Shown piece after piece: positions 57,893 to 64,000 of a stretch of DNA of 64,000 bases (the stretch's first letter is position 1; each line of letters starts with the position of its first letter). The stretch is taken from contig JAAOMT010000175.1 of assembly GCA_016748015.1 (NCBI GenBank), positions 105,395 to 169,394 of the forward strand, in the 5' to 3' direction. The stretch is from Geosiphon pyriformis (lineage: Eukaryota > Glomeromycota > Glomeromycetes > Archaeosporales > Geosiphonaceae). Both the position numbers and the translations under genes were made by a program. Under the pieces are notes generated by a model. The model made no database searches. It was not told where the DNA came from and saw only the letters and a program-made list of their open reading frames with translations.

Positions 57893-58619
57893 TATTAATT
57901 ATGTTTTTTCAATAATTTTGAATTTGATTTTTTATTTAGATAATACCAGCCAGAAAATTGTTTAATAAACAAATTTTCAGATGAACTGAATAATACAAAA
58001 AATAATAGAGAAACCAACTTAAAACTTATAAGTTAAAAGACTTATAACTAAATAAATAGTCCAAAATACCATATATGTTAAAAAAACTTAACAGAAAAAC
58101 CAACTTGTTTTTAATTTGTACTTGTTCAAAAGTTTTTAAGCTGTATAATAAAAAATAAAAATTTTATTATTTAAAAAGTCTAAAAATAAACAAAACTTAG
58201 ATTTCAAGTCTTTATAAATTATAATATTTTATTTATTACACATTTCATTTAAATTAAGTTCTGTAATTAATAATTAAATAATGCACTGTTAAACCCAAAT
58301 CCAAGAAATATTTGTTAAAAATAGCTTTTTTTAAAACTTTACTAGCAAAAAATCTAATATTTAAATAAGTTTTTATCAAATTAAACTTAAAAAAACTTTT
58401 TATTAAAAAAATATACCCAAATATTTATATAATTTTTCTTATTTAGCCATTAAAATTGGCAAATTACTAATTGATAAAAAAAAGTTATTATTTTGCAATT
58501 AATTAAAATAATTACAGTTTTATTATTATTGATTAAAATATTATTAATCTGAAAAAATATACTTATAATATTTAAGATATTGTTACAGTTAAAACTCATA
58601 CTTTTTATTAATTATCACA
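57893..58619. other. AT-rich stretch before Gypsy-3, no gene seen
   Basis: Low-complexity sequence with a few ACTTATAAGTT-like inverted words near 58025-58050. No motif, RNA or element end was recognised. Confidence 0.5.
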
Positions 58620-58679
58620 TGTATTAGCCACTGATGTCATATAATTAGCCACCCTATTTTTAGATAATAATCATTGATC

Positions 58680-58787
58680 TGATCAATAACTTGACCATTA
58701 AACTGATTATTGAACTGATTATTGATTTGATTATTGATCTAATCAATGACCTGATTATTAATCTGATCATTGACCTAATCATTGACC
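58680..58787. repeat. Nine tandem 12-bp units in U3 of Gypsy-3
   Basis: Units in exact 12-bp register from 58680: TGATCAATAACT, TGACCATTAAAC, TGATTATTGAAC, TGATTATTGATT, TGATTATTGATC and four more variants. Changes among units are mainly transitions. The array lies just upstream of the TATA box. Confidence 0.88.
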
Positions 58788-58799
58788 ATTTTTAATAAC

Positions 58800-58807
58800 T
58801 ATATAAA
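58800..58807 (+). promoter_or_regulatory. TATA box in the Gypsy-3 LTR
   Basis: TATATAAA twelve bases after the 12-bp array, the likely U3 promoter. Confidence 0.6.
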
Positions 58808-59324
58808 CAATGAATCTCTTAGTTGTAGAAGGCATGTCAGAAATCAAGAAAATTAAATAAATAAAATAACAACTTTCGTCTTAATTCTTCTCTTATCACT
58901 AATTTTTCTTTTTCTATTTTTAAGTATCTAAACATCTTGAGATAAAAGATTACTTGTTGGTTATTTCCTATTCTTTTCTTGAAACATGTAATTGTAGTGT
59001 TTAAAGATTATTAAATAAAATATGACTGAAGAGTATATCTGATACCTAATATTAAATTCTAAGAATGTTGATGTAAAGTATAGAATTATACTAGTGTGTG
59101 ATCATTTGTTGACAGTATAGACTATCTCTCTGCCTTCAGATTCCCCAATTATCTTTTGAAAAGTATAGCAACTAAGATATTTTATAAGACTGATTTTACA
59201 CATTGAATCCATACTTATTCAATTTGCTCTTTGAAGTTGAATTTTCTTTGATTTTTTTCATTATTCTACAATCCTGTTTTCCATTATTATCCATTAGCTT
59301 GTTATTCCAACTCATAACATAAAA

Positions 59325-59342
59325 GTGGGTGCTCCCTGTAAG
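59325..59342 (+). promoter_or_regulatory. Candidate primer-binding site of Gypsy-3
   Basis: GTGGGTGCTCCCTGTAAG shortly after the LTR end resembles the Gypsy-2 site (TGGTGCTCTCTGTAAAGT), so both lineages may use the same or similar tRNA. Confidence 0.5.
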
Positions 59343-59372
59343 GTTGTCAAAATTTACTTTGTTTTTTATTGT

Positions 59373-60893
59373 ATGGGTGATTATTTATACTTGTCACAAC
59401 AATCAGAAGAATACTTTAAAACACACAACAAAAATGGTCTAGACTTTATTGAACTCAATTCTTTGTTCTTTTGCTTAATTTGCTTTCCCATTAAAAAACA
59501 ATCTAGCAAACAATTCCAAAACTTTTGGAACTGGTTCTTGAATGAGCATTCAGCTGAAATTTACATATTCTATACAACTTATTATTTTGACCAAGTTTAT
59601 TTTAAAGACAACTTTAAAGAAAGAAACAACAACATCAATCAGCTTTTATATTCCACAACCTTTAATCAACAGCCTTTTGATTTTAAATACCTGAACCACC
59701 AAATTCTTATTTGAATTGCTGCCCATCAGCTAGCTGAAACATCTTTTAAAACAGAAAAAAAAAACTATCAAACTGCTTCTGTTTTTGATCTTTTTTCAAG
59801 TAAATTAAAACACTTTACATAAACAGCTACTTTTGAACCAATGGCTAATAACCCTATACAACAAAACATTCTGATCACTTTTCAAGACATATAAACTGCT
59901 TTAGGGCAAAAAAACAACATCTCATTATCTTTATTCAGAGATAATACACAAGATTCAATTAAATGGTTAGATAATTTTAAAAAAGCTGCTATAGCCAACC
60001 AATATGATAATGAATACAAGTTTCAAATTATTGGTGGTTACTTTCAAGGCTCTTTTGCTACTTGGTTCTTACAAAAAACCAATGCCAATGCTTAGCAAAA
60101 AATTATTAAATAGACATCAACAAATGCTAAAGAAGATAACATCTCTTTTATTATCTAGTTTGAAATGAAATTTAGAACTCCTATCTTAATATCTAAATAA
60201 TACATAGAATTAGAAAAAAGAATTCAAGATTCTGGTGAAGTTGTAACTGAATATGCCAAAGCAATCAGAAAATTAATCAAGCAGATAGACTCTGAAAAAA
60301 ATTGGACAGAAGAGCAGAAAATTCACTTCTTTACAAAAAGATTGAAAACTGATTTTTTATATGCTTTTTGGCCTCTTTTGGCTCTAAAAAACAATTTCAC
60401 AATAAACATAACCATTAAATTTGTCCAACAAATTGAAAACAACCAAAAGATGTACTTGGAATTTACACTATTAGTTTTTGCTTTTGCTTCTCAAATGGCT
60501 ATTGTTTTTTTTACTGCTCAGACTTCAGATCTTAATAAACAATTGATAGATAAACTTACAGCCAATCTTGTCTAGTTGTTAGAACTCTTAGTCTAAGCAG
60601 TCAGAAAAAATTAACAACCCCAAAGACCCAGATTTGAACTCCATTTTAATCAGCCCCAACAATTTTCTTATCAAAGACAGCAAAATTATGGCCCACCTGT
60701 GTGCTATTGCTGTGGATTAACTAAACACTTTTCTAAAGATTGCAACAATCTTTCATTGTCTCCTCCAGTTTTTAGAAGCAATAACAATCAAAACAACAGA
60801 ACTATTAACAACAATATCCCCAATCAAAGATCCAATTATGCCAACATCAATTTTTTTGAAAAAGATCTCTTAGTTGAAGCCACTTTTTATTAG
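59373..60893 (+). pseudogene. gag of Gypsy-3
   Basis: An N-terminal segment with FIELNSLFFCLICFPIKKQ and FWNWFLNEHSAEIYIFYTTYY (to 59714) is followed by a capsid core (LFRDNTQDSIKWLDNFKKA, about 59932-59990; YFQGSFATWFLQ, about 60040; KRIQDSGEVVTEYAKAIRKL, about 60214), a helical part to 60575 and an intact knuckle CYCCGLTKHFSKDC (60702-60743). It ends at 60893. Stops at Gln codons. The first in-frame ATG is 59373; the frame is open from 59325. Pol lies in another frame. Confidence 0.82.
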
Positions 60894-60949
60894 TCTTTAA
60901 ACTAGTAGACACACTTCCAAAAAATAAAAATGCAAGCCAATCAAAAGAA

Positions 60950-62100
60950 AACTCTTTTTATGTTTTTAATCTAACTAATAATAACTATGACATAGATAAA
61001 CTAGCAATCAACACCTTTGAATCAACAAAAAAGAAAAAAAAAGCCAAGATTAATTTCAATTTGGACCCAAAAAAATTATCTACTAAAGTTTTTAAAAATT
61101 CTCCAAAGTTAAAACTTTCAAAAATAGTACAAAAATTTGGTCCTTATTTCGTTGTTAAAAATCTTATGGAAATCCCAGCATATATTACATTTGGCCAATT
61201 AATGACTCATTTACAGTTTCAGAAAAAATTTTTGCAAATCATTGATTCCAAAAAAAAAACACCAAAGACCAACAAGTGCTCTCACCAAGCTGAACTTGCT
61301 AACAACAGCAATATTACTTTTCTTATTTGCAAAGCCCAAGTGGCTGGTTATTTTATTGACTTGATTTTAGACAGTAGATTATCTGTTAGTGTAATTACCA
61401 AACACTTTCTGGAAGCTATTAAAAGAAAGATTGATAAATCTTCTATCTGGCCTATGACCAATGTACATAGTGACAAAAAAAAAAGCCTGGGCATAGCCAA
61501 AGCTGTTCCTGTTTACATTAATAATATCAGCATTGAAATTAACATAAAAGTATCTGAAGCAAAAAAGTATACTATCATTGTTAACAATAAATAGTTTAAG
61601 AAAGCCAAAGCATTACTTAACTATAAACTTTGTGAACTAACCATCAAATATGATGAAAAGCTTATTGTAGTTAAGTGCTGTTATTGAACAATTTCTTCAA
61701 TACTTAAGCAAAACCAAAAAAAAGAACAATCAGATAAATTAGATGATGATGAAAACAATGAAGAAGAAGATCAAAAAAAACAAGAAAAAACTGTCAAACT
61801 CGTCTATATCATCTTTACTAGCAATAACAAGCCACTAAATAATATCAAAGCTGACAAAAAAAAAATTCTTGTAAATGGCAAGTTGATCTGCTGGCTCTAC
61901 TATGATATCCTCAGAAGAATTTTTGATAGAAAATCTGGCAAGAAAGCCAAATACAGTTATTGGTAACATGGTTTTTGTGCCAAGTGCTGGTGTGATAAAC
62001 TTTTGTATTCTCCTAGTAATGAATACAAGTTCTGTTTAATCTATTACAAAGATTAAAAACCAATTAGTTTGATACCCTAAGAAGAAATAAAAGAAGTGCA
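60950..62100 (+). pseudogene. Protease and pre-RT region of Gypsy-3
   Basis: An open stretch 61061-61594 holds the gypsy pre-protease block (FGPYFVVKNLMEIPAYITFG, about 61136-61195) and the retropepsin strand FIDLILDSRLSVSVITKHFL (about 61352-61411), with D-S-G changed to D-S-R. An acidic tract (DDDENNEEEDQ, about 61744-61776) follows, then a Cys motif FCAKCWCDKLLY ... FCLIYYKD (about 61977-62055) that may correspond to the Cys-rich module of Gypsy-1/2 in reduced form. No dUTPase motif was found. Confidence 0.72.
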
Positions 62101-62379
62101 GAAGTCTTTTGAGAATAAACCACCTAAGATACAATTACTTACAATAGAACAAAAAAAATTCTCTTCAGAAGAAAAAAAATAAACATTGAAAATCTGTTGG
62201 CTAAAAATAGCTCAGTTATCTCAAAAAAATAATATCTTTAGACAAATCTATGTAATACAATACACCATTATTACCAAAAAAACTCATCCCATCTATTTAA
62301 AGTCTTATTAATCCAATTAATGCAATAATAAGTTCATCAAAAAAGAAATAACCTGAATGAAAAATCTTGAATTCATACA

Positions 62380-63500
62380 AAAAACCAAGAATAAATAGGC
62401 TTTTTCAGTTATAATAGTATCCAAAAAAAATAAAATCCTATGCTTTTGTGTTGACTATTACCAACTAAATGTCATTATTATAAAAAATATGTATTTACTC
62501 TCCAAAATTAATGCAATGTTAGATAAATTCAATGGTGCTGTTTTTTTCTCAACTATTGACTTAACTGCTGAATTTTAACAAGTAGAAATAGATTCAGAAA
62601 GTAGAAAAAAAACTGCTTTTATTACCAAGTATGGTACTTATAAATTCATTGTCATGTCTTTTGGTCTTACCAATGCTTCTCTCACTTTTCAATGCTTAAT
62701 GAACAAAGTATTTGAATTAATAAAAAAAAACTTTGTTCTAGTTTATTTGGACAATATAATGATATACTCAAAAAACTGGAATAAATACTTTGAACATTTG
62801 CAGAAAATTTTTGATCTGCTTAGAAATGCTGGCCTCAAAATCAATCCAATCAAATTTTTCTTTGAATGCCAATCCATTTAGTTTCTTGGTTATCTTATTA
62901 CAAAAGATAAAATCTTTCTTGATCCAGCTAAAGTTGAAAAGTTCAAAACATTAAACAACTAATAAATATTCTTAAACTATGCTCTTTCCTTGGTTTGACT
63001 TCTTACTATCACAAATTTATCAAAAATTTCTCCAAAATTGCTTTTTCTCTCAATTAGCTACTCAAAAAAAATATCAATTATTACTGAGGCACTCATCAAC
63101 AAAAAGCATTTAAAACTCTGAAAGAAAAACTTGTTACTAAACCAATTCTTAAGCAACTTAATCTGAACCAATTTTTCATCCTCCATACTAATGTATTTGT
63201 TTATGGACTTGGTACTGTCCTCTTACAAAAAAATAAAAATAGCAGGGAATATGCTATAACATATGCCAATAGATTTTTTACATCAGCAGAAAAGAACTAT
63301 TCAGTTATTGAACAAGAATGTTTAACAGTAGTCTGGGCCACTAATTACTGGGATTAATATCTTTTTGGTGTGAAATTTTTAGTAGCAACAGATTATCAAG
63401 TTTTGGTTTGGCTGTAGAACAAAAAAAAGCTGGAACATAAATAGATAACTTGCTGAATACTCCATTTGGATGAATTTAACTATGATATTCAACACCACAA
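62380..63500 (+). pseudogene. Reverse transcriptase and RNase H of Gypsy-3
   Basis: CFCVDYYQLNVIIIKN (about 62441), FFSTIDLTAEF (first catalytic Asp kept, about 62546), TAFITKYGTYKFIVMSFGLTNASLTFQ (62612-62692), VLVYLDNIMIYSK (second Asp of YLDD changed, 62753-62755), NAGLKINPIKFFFE. RNase H: FILHTNVFVYGLGTVLLQ (T-D-A-S altered, about 63175-63230), ITYANRFFTSAEKNYSVIEQECL (about 63260-63328), LVATDYQVLVWL. Several frame changes after 62881. Confidence 0.87.
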
Positions 63501-63659
63501 AGGAGCTAATCATTAAAATGTTGATGTTCTCTCTAGACTTATTATTCAATAATAGTACAATCTCTCAACCAAACCAACTTAATTATTAGTAAATCTCTCA
63601 TAAACAAACACAATAATAGACTTGGACAATTACTTTGTCTTAATGAAATTTTTGGGTAA

Positions 63660-64000
63660 AGAACAATATCCACCAGAATACACTTGACAGCAAAGAGAAC
63701 ATTTACACAAACAATTAAATTTCTATTTAATTTGTCAAAACCAATTTTACAAAAGAAATAAAAAAGATCCTAATTGCCTTTAGAGAGTTATTAGATTTGA
63801 AAAAAAAGAAATTGTGATCTATAACATGTACATTAATCCATTAGTTGGACACTTTAAAAAAACAAAAACAATTCAAAAAACTTTAACTCACTATTATTGG
63901 TCTACTTTGGGAAAAAACATTGCTGAATATATAAAAATCTGTGATATTTGTCAAAAAAAAGACAAACCCAATTGCAAAGAAGATATCTATCTAATCTCTG
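63660..64000 (+). pseudogene. Integrase N-terminal part of Gypsy-3, cut by window end
   Basis: The HHCC finger is complete: GHFKKTKTIQKTLTHYYW (63847-63900) and CDICQKKDK (63940-63966). The catalytic core lies beyond 64000. Confidence 0.85.

Larger units (their letters stand above)
58620..59319 (+). repeat. Candidate 5' LTR of Gypsy-3 (about 700 bp)
   Basis: Provisional limits TGTATTAGCC (58620) to ATAACA (59319), chosen from TG...CA ends and from the primer-binding motif that follows. The partner LTR is outside the window, so the ends are unverified. It contains a 12-bp tandem array and a TATA box. Confidence 0.55.
58620..64000 (+). mobile_element. Gypsy-3, Ty3/gypsy element of a second lineage (cut by window end)
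   Basis: Candidate 5' LTR, primer-binding motif, gag with intact CCHC knuckle, retropepsin, a short Cys motif, RT, RNase H and the integrase HHCC finger, truncated at 64000. It differs from Gypsy-1/2 in LTR, gag and in lacking a readable dUTPase between protease and RT. It is also decayed (stops at Gln codons). Confidence 0.9.

Noticed and set aside
57753-57965. 70-codon frame rich in Ile/Leu/Tyr resembling a membrane peptide
   Set aside because: It is the translation of an 11-bp tandem repeat.
1-64000. tRNA or rRNA genes
   Set aside because: I looked for cloverleaf-type B-box words and rRNA core motifs by eye and saw none; a covariance-model scan would be needed to be certain.

Overview
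The window reads as repeat-dominated nuclear DNA of a fungus, most likely an arbuscular mycorrhizal fungus (Glomeromycotina). I infer this from four things: the very high A+T; Tad/I-like LINEs with an RNase H and a zf-RVT-like tail; dUTPase-bearing Ty3/gypsy elements; and, at the left edge, a broken gene that only reads through if UGA means tryptophan, as in the Mollicutes-related endobacteria that live in these fungi. I see no intact host gene, rRNA, tRNA or CRISPR. Nearly everything is a transposable element or the remains of one.

Layout. 1-1077: HAD-like pseudogene in the UGA=Trp code. 1370-18576: an old Ty3/gypsy copy (Gypsy-0) split twice. A complete 10.1-kb relative (Gypsy-1, 2755-12852) sits in its integrase, and a decayed hAT DNA transposon (about 14456-17689, minus) sits in its 3' LTR. 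18590-21803: minus-strand LINE remains (LINE-F, LINE-A). 21804-31124: a complete 9.3-kb Gypsy-2 inserted in the RNase H of LINE-A, whose other half resumes at 31125. 31985-32830: gypsy integrase scrap. 32859-39700: near full-length minus-strand LINE-B. 40625-52960: three plus-strand LINEs (C 5'-truncated, D near full length, E heavily decayed). 53493-57718: a pogo/Tigger-like DNA transposon with two unexplained coding remnants inside. 58620-64000: the left part of a different Ty3/gypsy lineage (Gypsy-3), cut by the window end.

How the parts relate. Gypsy-1 and Gypsy-2 share LTR ends (TGTTAT...TGTAACA), a primer-binding site, and the order gag, protease, Cys-rich module, dUTPase, RT, RNase H, integrase, then a helical tail domain ending at the polypurine tract. 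Empty sites can be rejoined in frame for both insertions, and each shows a 4-bp target duplication. LINEs carry ORF1 (RRM-like segment plus zinc knuckle) overlapping ORF2 (APE endonuclease, RT, RNase H, zinc motif) by 43 nt in the two long copies.

Decay. Inactivation is mostly by transitions: Gln codons became TAA/TAG and Trp codons became TGA/TAG/TAA. CpG is nearly absent from the gypsy copies but common in LINE-B, which gives a relative age scale and suggests methylation-linked or RIP-like mutation. All coordinates of decayed elements are read by eye; LTR ends and target duplications are base-level, most other boundaries are approximate.
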